A DNA stretch of 64,000 nucleotides from Aromatoleum evansii (GTDB lineage: Bacteria; Pseudomonadota; Gammaproteobacteria; Burkholderiales; Rhodocyclaceae): the NCBI RefSeq assembly GCF_012910805.1, contig NZ_WTVK01000006.1, positions 79,938 to 143,937 of the forward strand. The letters are read 5' to 3'. Positions 43,125 through 54,735 of this stretch are shown in pieces. Below the pieces are notes generated by a model. The model searched no databases. It was given only the letters and a program-made list of their open reading frames with translations, and was not told the DNA's origin. Both the position numbers and the translations under genes were made by a program. The number at the start of each line of letters is the position of its first letter. The stretch's first letter is position 1.

Positions 43125-44687
43125 CTAAGGATCGCCCCGGCGCCGGCCCGCGCGCACTGCGGCGGAAGCCGTCGCCCCGGAGATCGTGGCATCTCGGTTC
43201 GCCTGCGTGCGCAGCGCCCCGGGGAAGAAGCGCGCGGTGAGGCTGTTCGATTCGAGCGGCGAATCCGTGTCGACGCCGCCATAGCGGCGCCAGTCGCGCA
43301 CCCAGAAGATGTCGTCGGCCACTTCGAGGAAGCCGATCGTCTCGCGGTCGCCCACCAGCACCCCCTGCACGCGCAGTCCGCGCTCGCGGCGCATCGTGCG
43401 CAGGCGGGCGGCAAGATCAGGCGTCGCCCCGAACTCGCCATCGGACACGAGCACCAGGTCGGCCTGCTGCCAGCGCGCCTCCTCCAGCTTCGCCAGCGCC
43501 GCCTCGATCGGCCCGCACACGTCGGTGCCGCCGCGAAAAGCCTGGCCGAGGAAGCGGGCGAGCCGTCCGATGCCCTCGGCGTCGACCGGCAGCGTCATCC
43601 CGACAATTTCGCCCGGACCGCCGAAGCTGAACACGTGGCATGTACGTTTCTGCGCGTGAGCCGTGCGCACCGCCTCCAGCACCGCCGCCTTGGCGACCGC
43701 CTCGGCGCCACCGCGCATCGACCCGGAGGTGTCGACGCACAGCAGCATCGGCCCCATCTCGAGGCGCTTCCGCGGCTGCGGGCGCGGCGTCGGACGCTGC
43801 ACGGCCTCCTCGTGCCGACGGATCTCCTGCATGCGGTCGTCGTCCTCGTAGCACAGCAGCGTCCGCTCCGCGCGCCGGGCATGCCAGACGAGCCGCAAGC
43901 GGGGGTGTCCGAGCAGCATCGCCTCGGCCGGCAACATGCGCGCGATGCGATCGGCGCGGTGGATCCCGCGCGTCTCGCCGGGCATGTCGGGAACGCGCAC
44001 GGTGCTGCGTTCCGCGCGATGTGCGGTCGCCTCCTCGATCACCTGCACGGTGACGCGCCCAGCTTCGTCCGGCTCGTCCGTCTCCGCCGCGCGCCCGAGG
44101 CGCCGGATCAGCGCCGCGAGTTCGGGCAGGCGCTCGAGCAGCCGGCGGATGCGCACGACCTCCTGCCAGCCCTCGCTGCGCAGCAGCCCGCGGATGCGGT
44201 CCCAGCGCGTGCTCTTGGCGTCGTCGGGGATCATGCCGAAGACGTCCGCCAGCTCGTCCATGTCGCCGCAACGGTCCTGCCAGTCGGCGGCAAAGGCGTC
44301 GACGGCCATCCCGACCGCCCGCGCCTCGTCCGCACCGCGGTCGAGATAATCGACGATGAAATCGACATGGAAGAGGATGCTCATCAACACGGTGTCGGCG
44401 AGCTCGCCCTCATCCCGACAATAGCGCGCGAGGTCGAGGCCCTGCATCGCCTCGACCAGCCCGCGCGCGATCGCGGGCGGGGGCCAGCGCCACGCCTCGA
44501 ACGGCGGCAGCCGGCCCGAGACGAGCGCCGCACGCAGCTCCGCAAGGGCCGCAAGCCGCGCCTCCACGCAGCCCTGCGCGTTCGTCAGCCCGCCCAGCCA
44601 CAAGCCGCGCACGAGTCCGTCCAGCGCCGCGAGCCGGCTTTCCTGCAGCGCGAAGAGCAGCGGCGCGGGACCGGCAGGAGCGTTCAT
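43125..44687 (-). CDS. viaA: VWA-domain protein, ViaA-like
   Basis: 520 residues. The N-terminal about 300 residues are helical and charged; the C-terminal von Willebrand A domain has a complete MIDAS: DTSGSM, a Thr in RGGTDVCGP, and SDGEFG. In E. coli ViaA stimulates the RavA ATPase. Domain order and the neighbouring RavA-like gene support the assignment. The start at 44687 is 7 bases after the RavA stop; further upstream codons overlap that gene. Confidence 0.88.
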   Translation of the reverse strand: MNAPAGPAPLLFALQESRLAALDGLVRGLWLGGLTNAQGCVEARLAALAELRAALVSGRLPPFEAWRWPPPAIARGLVEAMQGLDLARYCRDEGELADTVLMSILFHVDFIVDYLDRGADEARAVGMAVDAFAADWQDRCGDMDELADVFGMIPDDAKSTRWDRIRGLLRSEGWQEVVRIRRLLERLPELAALIRRLGRAAETDEPDEAGRVTVQVIEEATAHRAERSTVRVPDMPGETRGIHRADRIARMLPAEAMLLGHPRLRLVWHARRAERTLLCYEDDDRMQEIRRHEEAVQRPTPRPQPRKRLEMGPMLLCVDTSGSMRGGAEAVAKAAVLEAVRTAHAQKRTCHVFSFGGPGEIVGMTLPVDAEGIGRLARFLGQAFRGGTDVCGPIEAALAKLEEARWQQADLVLVSDGEFGATPDLAARLRTMRRERGLRVQGVLVGDRETIGFLEVADDIFWVRDWRRYGGVDTDSPLESNSLTARFFPGALRTQANRDATISGATASAAVRAGRRRGDP

Positions 44688-44694
44688 GCGCACT

Positions 44695-46116
44695 TCAGGC
44701 GGAAGAAAGCGGTTCGTGCAGCACGGGCGCAGGAGCCTCGCCGCCTTCGCCCGCCGGCAGACGCGGCAGCGCCTCGAAGCCGGCGCGTGCCGCGAGAATC
44801 CGCTCGCGCAGATCCGCCAGCACGCGCGCCGTCCCCGCGAGGCTCCCGTCCGCACGCCCCGCGAGCCCGGCATCCAGCCACAGGCTGCGAGATCGGTATT
44901 CGGCCAGGTCGCGACGCCGCGCGGCGAGCTCCGCCGCGTATGCATCGAGGCGCGCGACCAGCTCGTCGATCTGTCGCGTGCGCGCGCCGATGTGCGCCGG
45001 CCCGTAGCGGCGCTGCCGCGTGTGCGTCAGGCGCAGCGCCTGCGCCCCGCCCTTGGCGTCGCCGATCTCGTCGGCGAGATCGCCTGCGGAGAATCGCAGC
45101 CGGCCGCTCTCGTCGTAGTCGAGGTCGTTGGCATTGCGCTCGGCCTGCAGCTGCGCCTCGAAGGCCTCGACGACGCGCGTGACGCGCGGCGGCGCGAACG
45201 CCTCGCGTACCCCGAGCCGCGCGCACAGCCAGTCACCCAGCGCGGCCTGGCGCGGCGCGTCCGGCGCCGTGCACCAAGGCAGCAACAGCAGATCCCACAA
45301 GGACACGGCCCCCCGCCCCTCGCTCGCCGCAGCGACGCGCAACAGGCGCGCCGCCTTCACCCAGCGGCGGTCCGACACGTACACCGCTGCCGCGCCAAGA
45401 TGTGCGCGCAACTCGGCGAACATCGCCGTCACTTCGGCAGGCAGCACCACCTGCCCTGCCACGGTATCGAGCGCGGCGAGATCGGCGGCGCCGAGCGCCT
45501 CCGCATGCCCTGGCGCCTGCCAGGCCCGCGACGGATCGGCACCCAGCAACTCCGTGAAACCGTCCGCACTCACCGGCGCAACCGTCACCCGCAGCAGGAA
45601 GCGGTCGAAGAACGCCTCCGCGACCTCATCCTCGGGCACTTCGTTCGTCGCGCCGATCGCGCTGATCAACGGACAGCGCTGCCGCCCCGCGCCGTTGTCG
45701 AATTCACGCTCGTTGAGCAGCGTCAGCAGCGCGTTGAGGATGGCGCTGTTGGCCTTGAACACCTCGTCGATGAAGGCGATCGACGCGTCGGGCAGGAAAC
45801 CCGCCGTGTGGCGTTCGTAGCGATCCTGCTCGAGCGCCTGGATCGACAACGGCCCGAAGAGCTCCTCCGGCACCGAGAAGCGCGTCAGCAGACGCTCGAA
45901 GTAGCGCGCGTCGCGAAAGGCGAGATGCAGTCGGCGCGCAAGCTCGCTCTTCGCGGTGCCCGGCGGGCCGATCAGCAGGGTATGTTCGCCGGCGAGCGCC
46001 GCGAGCAGCGCGAGGCGCACGACATGGGAACGCTCGACGAGACCGTGCTCCAGCGTTGCAACGAGGCGAACGAGGCGGCAGTGGAGATCCGGAACGGGTG
46101 GGCGGTCGGAGGGCAT
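44695..46116 (-). CDS. ravA: MoxR-family AAA+ ATPase, RavA-like
   Basis: 473 residues. Walker A GPPGTAKS near 49-56, Walker B IAFIDEVFK near 114-122 and sensor GATNEVPEDE. The long C-terminal region after the AAA+ core (coiled or LARA-like segment) matches RavA rather than short MoxR proteins. RavA forms hexamers, and with ViaA it acts as a chaperone-like system on membrane respiratory enzymes and affects aminoglycoside sensitivity in E. coli. First gene of a three-gene operon. Confidence 0.88.
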   Translation of the reverse strand: MPSDRPPVPDLHCRLVRLVATLEHGLVERSHVVRLALLAALAGEHTLLIGPPGTAKSELARRLHLAFRDARYFERLLTRFSVPEELFGPLSIQALEQDRYERHTAGFLPDASIAFIDEVFKANSAILNALLTLLNEREFDNGAGRQRCPLISAIGATNEVPEDEVAEAFFDRFLLRVTVAPVSADGFTELLGADPSRAWQAPGHAEALGAADLAALDTVAGQVVLPAEVTAMFAELRAHLGAAAVYVSDRRWVKAARLLRVAAASEGRGAVSLWDLLLLPWCTAPDAPRQAALGDWLCARLGVREAFAPPRVTRVVEAFEAQLQAERNANDLDYDESGRLRFSAGDLADEIGDAKGGAQALRLTHTRQRRYGPAHIGARTRQIDELVARLDAYAAELAARRRDLAEYRSRSLWLDAGLAGRADGSLAGTARVLADLRERILAARAGFEALPRLPAGEGGEAPAPVLHEPLSSA

Positions 46117-46180
46117 TTGATGATCTTAGCGCGCCCCATCGGCAAGGGAATTGATCCCTGCGAAGATTACCCCGTCCGCT

Positions 46181-47086
46181 TCAATCGTCCTGCATCAGTT
46201 CGCGATGCACGCGCACCGCGGTGATCCGCGGCCGGATGACCCGCCCGCGCGCTTCCACGTTCGCGCGCGTGAACGCTGCGCCCAGCAACAGGATCAGCGA
46301 CGAGTAGTTCACCCACATCAGCAAGAGGACCAGCGAACCGGCCGCCCCGTAGGTCGACGCGGTCGCGGTCGTCGACAGGTAGAGGGCGATCAGACTGCGT
46401 CCCACCGCGAACAGCAGCGCAGTGACCATCGCCCCGAGCCACACGTCGCGCCAGCGCAGCACGACGTCCGGCAACACGCGGAAGATCGTCGCGAACAAAA
46501 GCGTTACGACCAATAACGACACCCCCCAGTCGAGCCCGATCAGCAGCGGTGGCGGAATCGGCACCCAATCGCTCGCGAACTCGACCACCGCACGCACCGC
46601 CACGCTCAGCAGCAGCGACACCAGCAGCACGAAGCCGATCGCCAGCACGATCGTCATCGACAGCAGGCGCCCCTTCACGTAGATGAAGATGCTGCTGCGC
46701 GTCGGCCGCGGCGCCACACACCAGATCGCATTGAGCGCAGTCTGCATCTGCCCGAACACCGTCGTCGCGCCGAACAGCATCGCACCGAAACCCGCCAGGG
46801 TCGGAAGGATTCCGCTCTGCTGGATGCGGCTGGCCTTCACAGCCGTCTGCACCGCCTGTGCCGCCTGGGGGCCGATCGCCGCCTCCAGCTGCTGCGCCAT
46901 CTGGCCCTGCGCCGCCGACTCGCCCAATACCAGGCCGACGATCGTCACCGCCACGATCACGACGGGCGCCACCGAAAATACCGTGAAGAAGGCGAGCGCC
47001 GCCGCGTGCACGAACACCTGGGCATCCAGCCACAGCTGCACGGTCCTCTTCAGCACCGCCATCCAGTAACGCACCCAGCTGCTCAT
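46181..47086 (-). CDS. YihY/BrkB-family inner-membrane protein
   Basis: 301 residues with about six membrane helices. Family motifs: AALAFFTVFSVAPVVIVAV, GFGAMLFGATTVFGQMQTALN and GAAGSLVLLLMWVNYSSLILLLGAAFTR. Once annotated as ribonuclease BN, which is incorrect; true function is unknown (permease-like). ATG 47086 was chosen because earlier codons give a polar, Arg-rich leader. 64 bases upstream of ravA on the same strand. Confidence 0.9.
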   Translation of the reverse strand: MSSWVRYWMAVLKRTVQLWLDAQVFVHAAALAFFTVFSVAPVVIVAVTIVGLVLGESAAQGQMAQQLEAAIGPQAAQAVQTAVKASRIQQSGILPTLAGFGAMLFGATTVFGQMQTALNAIWCVAPRPTRSSIFIYVKGRLLSMTIVLAIGFVLLVSLLLSVAVRAVVEFASDWVPIPPPLLIGLDWGVSLLVVTLLFATIFRVLPDVVLRWRDVWLGAMVTALLFAVGRSLIALYLSTTATASTYGAAGSLVLLLMWVNYSSLILLLGAAFTRANVEARGRVIRPRITAVRVHRELMQDD

Positions 47087-47176
47087 CGCCCCGGCTCCCG
47101 CTCGATGATCCCTTTTAGCCCATCCGGATAAGTACGACAAGCTGACCGGCCATCGCGATCCCACCGATGCGGGCAC

Positions 47177-48070
47177 TCATGCAGTGGTATGCTCCGCGCC
47201 GGCGAGCAGGCTGCGGATCACCGGATGATCGACCTTGCGCTGTGCGGAGATCGCATAGAAATGCTCGACCACGTCCGGACAGCGCCCCAGCAGCGCCAGG
47301 CCGCGCGAGCGCGTGAACTCGTCCGACGAGAGTTCCGGCGCAGGAAACGCCCCCAGCCCGCTCTCGCCGAAGGTTGCCAGCAAGGCGCTATCCTCGAATT
47401 CGCCGACGATACGCGGCCGAATACCATGACGCGCGAGCCAGTCGTCCAGGCGGCTGCGCACAGCCGAATCCGGTGTCGGCAACAGCAGCGGCAACTCGGC
47501 GAGGCATGCCGGAAAATCGCGTTCGATTTTCTCGGCGATGTCGGCCCGCACGTACCACGCAACCGACGACTTCCCGAGCCGGTGGCTGAACACGCGCAGG
47601 TTCGGATTCGCCGGGGCAGGCCGGTCGGCCAGCACGACATCCAGGCGATGCAGGGCCAGATCGGCGAGAAGGTCATCGAAATCGCCCTCCTGGCACTGCA
47701 GCCGAAGGTTGGGCGTCTGCACCGCCGGCTGCAGCAGGTGCCGCACCGCCGGCTTCGGCAACGCACCGGAAATACCCACCGCGAGACGCACGCCCTGGGC
47801 ATTTGCCGCCTCCTGCACGGCAGCCGGCAATGCTTCGCCGAGCTGGAAGATCTGCTCGGCAAAGTGCGCCGCCGTCGCCCCCGCATCGGTGAGCTCGATC
47901 CCCCGCCCCACCGACTTGAACAGCGCGTAGCCGAGCGAACGTTCCAGTTCCCGCACCTGGGTGCTGACCGTCTGCACCGCCATCTCGAGCCGCTCTGCCG
48001 CCCGCGCGATCCCCCCTTCCTTCGCGACGACCCAGAAGTAATAAAGGTGACGATAGTTGAGCGGTTGCAT
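47177..48070 (-). CDS. nhaR: LysR-family regulator, NhaR-like
   Basis: 297 residues. The N-terminus LNYRHLYYFWVVAKEGGIARAAERLEMAVQTVSTQVRELERSLG closely follows NhaR, which responds to Na+ and controls sodium/proton antiporters and osmotic genes. No nhaA lies in the window. 90 bases upstream of the YihY gene and divergent from the Tim44-like gene. Its targets cannot be deduced from this window. Confidence 0.85.
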   Translation of the reverse strand: MQPLNYRHLYYFWVVAKEGGIARAAERLEMAVQTVSTQVRELERSLGYALFKSVGRGIELTDAGATAAHFAEQIFQLGEALPAAVQEAANAQGVRLAVGISGALPKPAVRHLLQPAVQTPNLRLQCQEGDFDDLLADLALHRLDVVLADRPAPANPNLRVFSHRLGKSSVAWYVRADIAEKIERDFPACLAELPLLLPTPDSAVRSRLDDWLARHGIRPRIVGEFEDSALLATFGESGLGAFPAPELSSDEFTRSRGLALLGRCPDVVEHFYAISAQRKVDHPVIRSLLAGAEHTTA

Positions 48071-48237
48071 TTAGCTTCCTTTTTCTCTGACTAAACGTAC
48101 TTTAAATTCATCTTCCGCGGAAGTGCAAGTGCCCGTATCCTGCACACGTCGCATGCACCCTCCGGTGCGGCGGACCGCGCCCCTTCAGGGAGTCCGCGGG
48201 ACAAGGATTGCAAACACTCAAAGGAGGCCCTGCCCTT

Positions 48238-49101
48238 ATGAAACTCACCCGACTCCTGCTCACCGTCTGCGCGCTCGTCCTGAGCGTCGGCCTGACGGCG
48301 AACGACGCCGAAGCCAAGCGCCTCGGCGGCGGCAAGTCGATCGGCACGCAGAGCAGCACTGCGCAATCGTCGACCACCACCGCCCGCACGGCTGACACCC
48401 CGACCGCACCGACGGCCGCCGCCGCAGGCCAGGCCCCGCGCAAGAACTCGTGGCTCGGCCCCGTCGCCGGCCTGGCCGCCGGCCTGGGCCTGGCCGCCCT
48501 GGCGTCGCACCTCGGCATGGGCGAAGAGTTCGCCAACATGCTCATGATCGGCCTGCTCGTGATCGCCGCAATCGCCGTCTTCCGCCTGCTGATGCGCAAG
48601 CGCACGCAGCAACCCGCCATGCAGTACGCGGGCATGGGCGCCGGTGGCGGCAGCATCCCGATGCCGTCGCAAGCGCAACCGGCCTACGGTAGCGCCGCGC
48701 CCGCCGCCGCGCCCGCAAGCAACGCCCTGCCGGCAGGTTTCGACGCAGAAGGCTTTGCCCGTCAGGCCAAGGTGAATTTCATCCGCCTGCAGGCTGCCAA
48801 CGACGCCGGCAACCTCGACGATCTGCGCGAATTCGTGACTCCGGAAATGTTTGCCGAGTTGCAGATGCAGATCAGCGAACGCGGCACGGCTCCGCAGCAG
48901 ACCGAAGTGATGGAGCTCAACGCCGAAGTCGTCGAATGCGTCGAGGAAAACCGCCGGTACCGCGTCGCGGTGCGCTTCCGCGGCCTGATCCGCGAAGAGG
49001 CCGGTGCCACTCCGGTCAACTTCGACGAGTTCTGGCACCTCACCAAGCCGGTCGAAGGCACCCAGGGCTGGCAAGTCGCGGGCATCCAGCAACTGAACTA
49101 A
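48238..49101 (+). CDS. Tim44-like domain membrane protein
   Basis: 287 residues. Signal or anchor helix at 5-25, an Ala/Thr/Ser/Gln-rich linker, a second hydrophobic stretch (MLMIGLLVIAAIAVFRLLM), then a C-terminal Tim44/MRPL45-like domain from about 165 (FARQAKVNFIRLQAANDAGNLDDLREFVTPEMFAEL) to the end. This layout is common in betaproteobacteria. AAAGGAGG lies 9 bases before ATG 48238. Function unknown, probably envelope-associated. Confidence 0.9.
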   Translation: MKLTRLLLTVCALVLSVGLTANDAEAKRLGGGKSIGTQSSTAQSSTTTARTADTPTAPTAAAAGQAPRKNSWLGPVAGLAAGLGLAALASHLGMGEEFANMLMIGLLVIAAIAVFRLLMRKRTQQPAMQYAGMGAGGGSIPMPSQAQPAYGSAAPAAAPASNALPAGFDAEGFARQAKVNFIRLQAANDAGNLDDLREFVTPEMFAELQMQISERGTAPQQTEVMELNAEVVECVEENRRYRVAVRFRGLIREEAGATPVNFDEFWHLTKPVEGTQGWQVAGIQQLN

Positions 49102-49127
49102 GAAAAGAACCAACCCCACCGAGAGAA

Positions 49128-49163
49128 AAGGGCGACCAGCCGCAAGGCGGTCGCCCTTCTTCA
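49128..49163 (+). terminator. Rho-independent terminator after the Tim44-like gene
   Basis: AAGGGCGACC (49128-49137) pairs with GGTCGCCCTT (49149-49158), followed by CTTCTT. It lies between convergent genes and may serve both. Confidence 0.75.
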
Positions 49164-49176
49164 TGGGCGACGCGAT

Positions 49177-49734
49177 TCAGCCCTGCCCGTCGCGAAACCG
49201 GATCTCCCCCGCTTTCTCGGGGTGCTTGCCCCGCCGCCCTGCATAGAACTCCCGGATCACGGCAAGATCGCGCTCCACATCACCAGTGAGCGTCACCCAC
49301 GCCCCGATGCCCGCCTCGCACCGGTCGTAGTCGATCAACACCAATCCGAGCGGCACGCCCGCCTCGAGAGCCAGGTGATAAAACCCTGACTTCAGGTGCG
49401 GCACATGGCCGCGCGTTCCCTCCGGCGCAATCGCAATCAGGAGGCTCTCGGACTCCGCAAAGCGACGCACCAACTGCCCGACGAACCCCGTGCTCACGCG
49501 CCGATTCACGGGAATGCCGCCTAGCCAGCGGAACAGCGCCCCGAACGGCGGACGAAACAGCGAATCCTTGGCGACGTACGAGATCCTCAAACCGGACGCC
49601 GAACGTGCGAGCACGCCGATCGGAAAGTCCCAGTTGGACGTGTGCGGATACACCATCACGACCCCTTTCGGGCCGGGCGGCGGCACCAGCACCACGCGCC
49701 AGCCCGCCAGACGCAACAACAACCGCGCCAGCAT
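49177..49734 (-). CDS. PlsC-type acyltransferase
   Basis: 185 residues, lysophosphatidate acyltransferase superfamily. Catalytic HTSNWD (the HX4D motif) at about residues 31-36 and EGTRGH at about 104-109 are present, with IPVNRR between them. Shorter than PlsC itself (about 240), similar to the small acyltransferases seen in many proteobacteria. Probably acts on a lyso-lipid at the inner membrane; substrate unknown. Confidence 0.88.
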   Translation of the reverse strand: MLARLLLRLAGWRVVLVPPPGPKGVVMVYPHTSNWDFPIGVLARSASGLRISYVAKDSLFRPPFGALFRWLGGIPVNRRVSTGFVGQLVRRFAESESLLIAIAPEGTRGHVPHLKSGFYHLALEAGVPLGLVLIDYDRCEAGIGAWVTLTGDVERDLAVIREFYAGRRGKHPEKAGEIRFRDGQG

Positions 49735-49872
49735 CGAAGCTCCCCCACAGGCATCCGAAACCGCTCAAATTGCGGACAATCAAGCTTCCGCACCAAGCCA
49801 CGGCACTATCCGGCAATTCCCCCGAAGCGACAACCGGCACACATCGCCGAAAAGATCGGCGCAAAAAAATTC

Positions 49873-49901
49873 TTGCATACGGGGATGAAGTTGGCTATAG
49901 T
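49873..49901 (+). promoter_or_regulatory. Sigma-70 promoter of the initiator tRNA gene
   Basis: TTGCAT (49873-49878) and TATAGT (49896-49901) are separated by 17 bases, with an A/T run just upstream (49863-49871) like an UP element. The tRNA begins 13 bases after the -10 box. Confidence 0.75.
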
Positions 49902-49914
49902 TCTGTTTCTCCGA

Positions 49915-49992
<78 letters not shown>

Positions 49993-49998
49993 ACAAAT

Positions 49999-50032
49999 CG
50001 AAGGCCCGCACTCGTGCGGGCCTTCGTCTTTT
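49999..50032 (+). terminator. Rho-independent terminator after tRNA-fMet
   Basis: A perfect 12-bp stem, CGAAGGCCCGCA (49999-50010) with TGCGGGCCTTCG (50015-50026), 4-base loop, then TCTTTT. Confidence 0.9.
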
Positions 50033-52555
<2,523 letters not shown>

Positions 52556-53011
52556 TTCGGCGAAGACGTTCCGGGGGCTCCCGGCCTCCGGAACGCCGAT
52601 GAAGGTCCTGGCGAGGGCTACAAACGGGCGGCGCCAAGGCTTTCAGGCACATCGACTCCGGCCACGCCCCCTCCCCCCATTGCTGCAATTGGCCAGCAGC
52701 CCACGGGCCGTCATGCAGCGGAATGTCGTGCCCCTCCGATGGATGAACTCCGAGCGCCCGGTTCCGTGCACGCGCAAGGGTGACGGAACAATCCACATGA
52801 ACCAGCCCCACCCCGTCAGCTCCGGGGCCTCGCAATGATCGCGGCTACCAATACCCCGGGAGACGTGAATTGCGGCCCCTGGAAAGTATCGCCCCGACCG
52901 ACGACAACAAATCCATAACATCGGTCTGCTATCTAGACGGACGTGCACCTGCGTCGCAGGCTCGCACCGGGGTTCCCACCTGCTGTCCACCGATTGCCAC
53001 TGGAGTAAGCA
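52556..53011. other. Intergenic region katG to phasin
   Basis: 456 bases. CGTTCCGG (52567-52574) can pair with CCGGAACG (52588-52595) just after katG, a likely end-of-transcript hairpin without a T-run. The remaining stretch has short open frames in both directions with no ribosome site or recognisable product. The phasin promoter should lie in the last about 150 bases. Confidence 0.5.
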
Positions 53012-53524
53012 ATGATCGCCACCGCAGAAAAAATCGTCGATTCCGGCAAGGCCGGTCTCGACACGATGACCGCCGTGTTCAACATCGCCTTCGACACCAG
53101 CGCCCGTCTGATGGCGTTGAACCTCGGGACTTCTCGCACCCTGTTGCAGGATGGCGCCAGCCGGGTCACCACGATGCTGGATCCGCAGAAGGCGGGCGAA
53201 CTCCTCACGCACGACATGGGGCTTGGCCAGTCGGCGATCGACAATGCGACCGCGTGCGTCCGCGGCGCCTACGAAATCGTCAGCGAGGGACAACAGGCGA
53301 TCCTGCAGCTCATGGAGCCGCGAATCGCCGAATTCAACCGCGAACTCGCGACCAGCATCGACAACGCGGCCCGCTCCGCACCCGCCGGCACGGACCTCGC
53401 CCTGGCCGCCGTGATGTCCGCACTCCAGCTCGCCAAGCGTGCGACCGGCGCGAGCGAACCGGCCAGCGAAGGCCCGACCGAAGCGAATGAGGAAAGCTCG
53501 CGCCGGGCAAGGAAATCGGCATAG
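53012..53524 (+). CDS. Phasin-family protein
   Basis: 170 residues, helical, with the phasin layout: N-terminal amphipathic helices (IVDSGKAGLDTMTAVFNIAFDTSARLMALNLGTSR) and an Ala/Glu/Ser-rich tail ending in a basic RRARKSA. Phasins coat polyhydroxyalkanoate granules. GGAG stands 6 bases before the ATG. No PHA synthase gene is in the window. The match is by general pattern, so a related coat or stress protein is possible. Confidence 0.75.
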   Translation: MIATAEKIVDSGKAGLDTMTAVFNIAFDTSARLMALNLGTSRTLLQDGASRVTTMLDPQKAGELLTHDMGLGQSAIDNATACVRGAYEIVSEGQQAILQLMEPRIAEFNRELATSIDNAARSAPAGTDLALAAVMSALQLAKRATGASEPASEGPTEANEESSRRARKSA

Positions 53525-53606
53525 GGCACGATCCCATCCACCGCTCACCGTCTGAGGCGGTAACCACCCGCAAGCTTCCCGGGCACCACTGACCGTGCTC
53601 ACGTCG

Positions 53607-53646
53607 ATCCCTGCGCACCCGATGGTGGTGCGCAGGGATTTTTTTC
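53607..53646 (+). terminator. Rho-independent terminator downstream of the phasin gene
   Basis: Perfect 13-bp stem ATCCCTGCGCACC (53607-53619) with GGTGCGCAGGGAT (53627-53639) and a run of seven T. The rest of the 397-base gap (53525-53921) has no gene apart from the AT-rich motif at 53723-53748. Confidence 0.9.
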
Positions 53647-53722
53647 GCCGAACTCGGAGAATCCCCACTACACGTCTGCGCCGCAATGTCACGACGACCG
53701 CCCTTGATCTCGCGATAAAAGC

Positions 53723-53748
53723 GTATAAACTGTTTTAACGATATAAAC
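53723..53748. repeat. RTATAAAC motif pair, third copy at 54631-54638
   Basis: GTATAAAC (53723-53730) and ATATAAAC (53741-53748) stand in AT-rich DNA; another GTATAAAC is at 54631-54638 directly upstream of the ribbon-helix-helix-like gene. They may be promoter or operator elements shared by the small genes of this stretch. Confidence 0.35.
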
Positions 53749-53921
53749 CGCCATCAGCCGGACGATGCAACCGGGACGATGAAGCGCGCGCAGGACAGGG
53801 CTGATCTCAGCAACCAGACGCAGACGGGAAAGGAGGGTGTGACGAGGCGTCTGCAAAGGCTTCGGCGGCTTGCCGTCGCGGCCCGACCTCCCCGGCCGGC
53901 TGGCCGCGGTTCCACACGCAA

Positions 53922-54152
53922 ATGATGCTCACGGTCATCGACGGCAACGGGGCGGGAATGCGCCCTGCCAACCGCCACCAGAAGATCCTCGAAACCGCTC
54001 GTCACATCGAACAACACGTTCGCGCGGGGCATTTCAACGTCGGGCAATCCCTCGCGCAGGCACTCACACCGATAGAGCGGGCGGTTGTCACCGAGAGGCT
54101 GTTCCGCAACGGCTTCGGTGAAGACATCGTCGTGCGCGTGCTCGCACCGTAG
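53922..54152 (+). CDS. Hypothetical protein, 76 residues
   Basis: A small open frame with strong third-position GC bias, so probably real. The product is mostly helical (NRHQKILETARHIEQHVRAGHFN, then SLAQALTPIERAVVTERLFRNGFGED), without signal or membrane segment. No family is recognised. The second ATG, 3 bases in, is equally possible as a start. The opposite-strand frame across the same region has poorer codon composition. Confidence 0.5.
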   Translation: MMLTVIDGNGAGMRPANRHQKILETARHIEQHVRAGHFNVGQSLAQALTPIERAVVTERLFRNGFGEDIVVRVLAP

Positions 54153-54198
54153 AGCCTGCGCGGAAACGTCGCCGGCAGGAACGCAACGGCAGCACGCG

Positions 54199-54600
54199 CT
54201 ATTTGGCCGGGCGCCCGGTCTTGATCCGCTCCACGCCATCGAGCGCCGCGAGGAAGGCCGCGTCCGGCATCGCCACTAGGACAGCCAGCCCCGCCCGCAA
54301 CAGTTCGCTCTTCTTGATTTCGCGACCGGACTTGAGTGCACGCTGCTTGAGTTCGCCGAGCCGTGCATGATCGGCTTCGGGAAACGTGAAACTGTCACGC
54401 ACCAGCTTCGGTTTCCTGAGGCCGTTCCTCTTGCCTTTCCCTTCCTTTGCCGCCGCCTCGTCCGCAACGGCCGCGGTCGGCGTACCGCTCGCCGCGACGG
54501 GGGCCGGGATCCCTTCCACGCCCTTCCCACTCGAACGCACATCTGGTGCTGCGGCCCGATCGGCGCGGCTGCGGCCTCGTGCGCCGGAAGATACTTTCAT
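54199..54600 (-). CDS. Ribbon-helix-helix-like hypothetical protein
   Basis: 133 residues. A basic, Ala/Pro-rich N-terminal half is followed by RDSFTFPEADHARLGELKQRALKSGREIKKSELLRAGLAVL, which reads as a strand-helix-helix module like RHH DNA-binding proteins; the rest is MPDAAFLAALDGVERIKTGRPAK. It could bind DNA as a dimer. GAGG lies upstream of ATG 54600, and GTATAAAC (54631-54638) sits in its promoter area. Target unknown. Confidence 0.65.
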   Translation of the reverse strand: MKVSSGARGRSRADRAAAPDVRSSGKGVEGIPAPVAASGTPTAAVADEAAAKEGKGKRNGLRKPKLVRDSFTFPEADHARLGELKQRALKSGREIKKSELLRAGLAVLVAMPDAAFLAALDGVERIKTGRPAK

Positions 54601-54735
54601 CAAAGACCTCACTCGCAACCGTTGAAAACCGTATAAACACATTATGCGGGATTGACCGATGTAACAAGGCACCCCCGCTCACGCCATATCCTGGCGGGTT
54701 CGCTCCGACGAACTCGCCGAGGACCAGTCCGCGGC

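Noticed and set aside
46181..47086. Calling the YihY-family protein ribonuclease BN
   Set aside because: The old name came from a mis-assignment; the protein is a polytopic membrane protein without nuclease motifs.
52599..52838. 79-codon plus-strand frame between katG and the phasin gene
   Set aside because: Pro/Arg-rich, no ribosome site, no recognisable motif.
53754..54239. 161-codon minus-strand open frame opposite the small gene at 53922
   Set aside because: No ribosome site, Cys/Arg-rich composition and poorer codon usage than the plus-strand frame.
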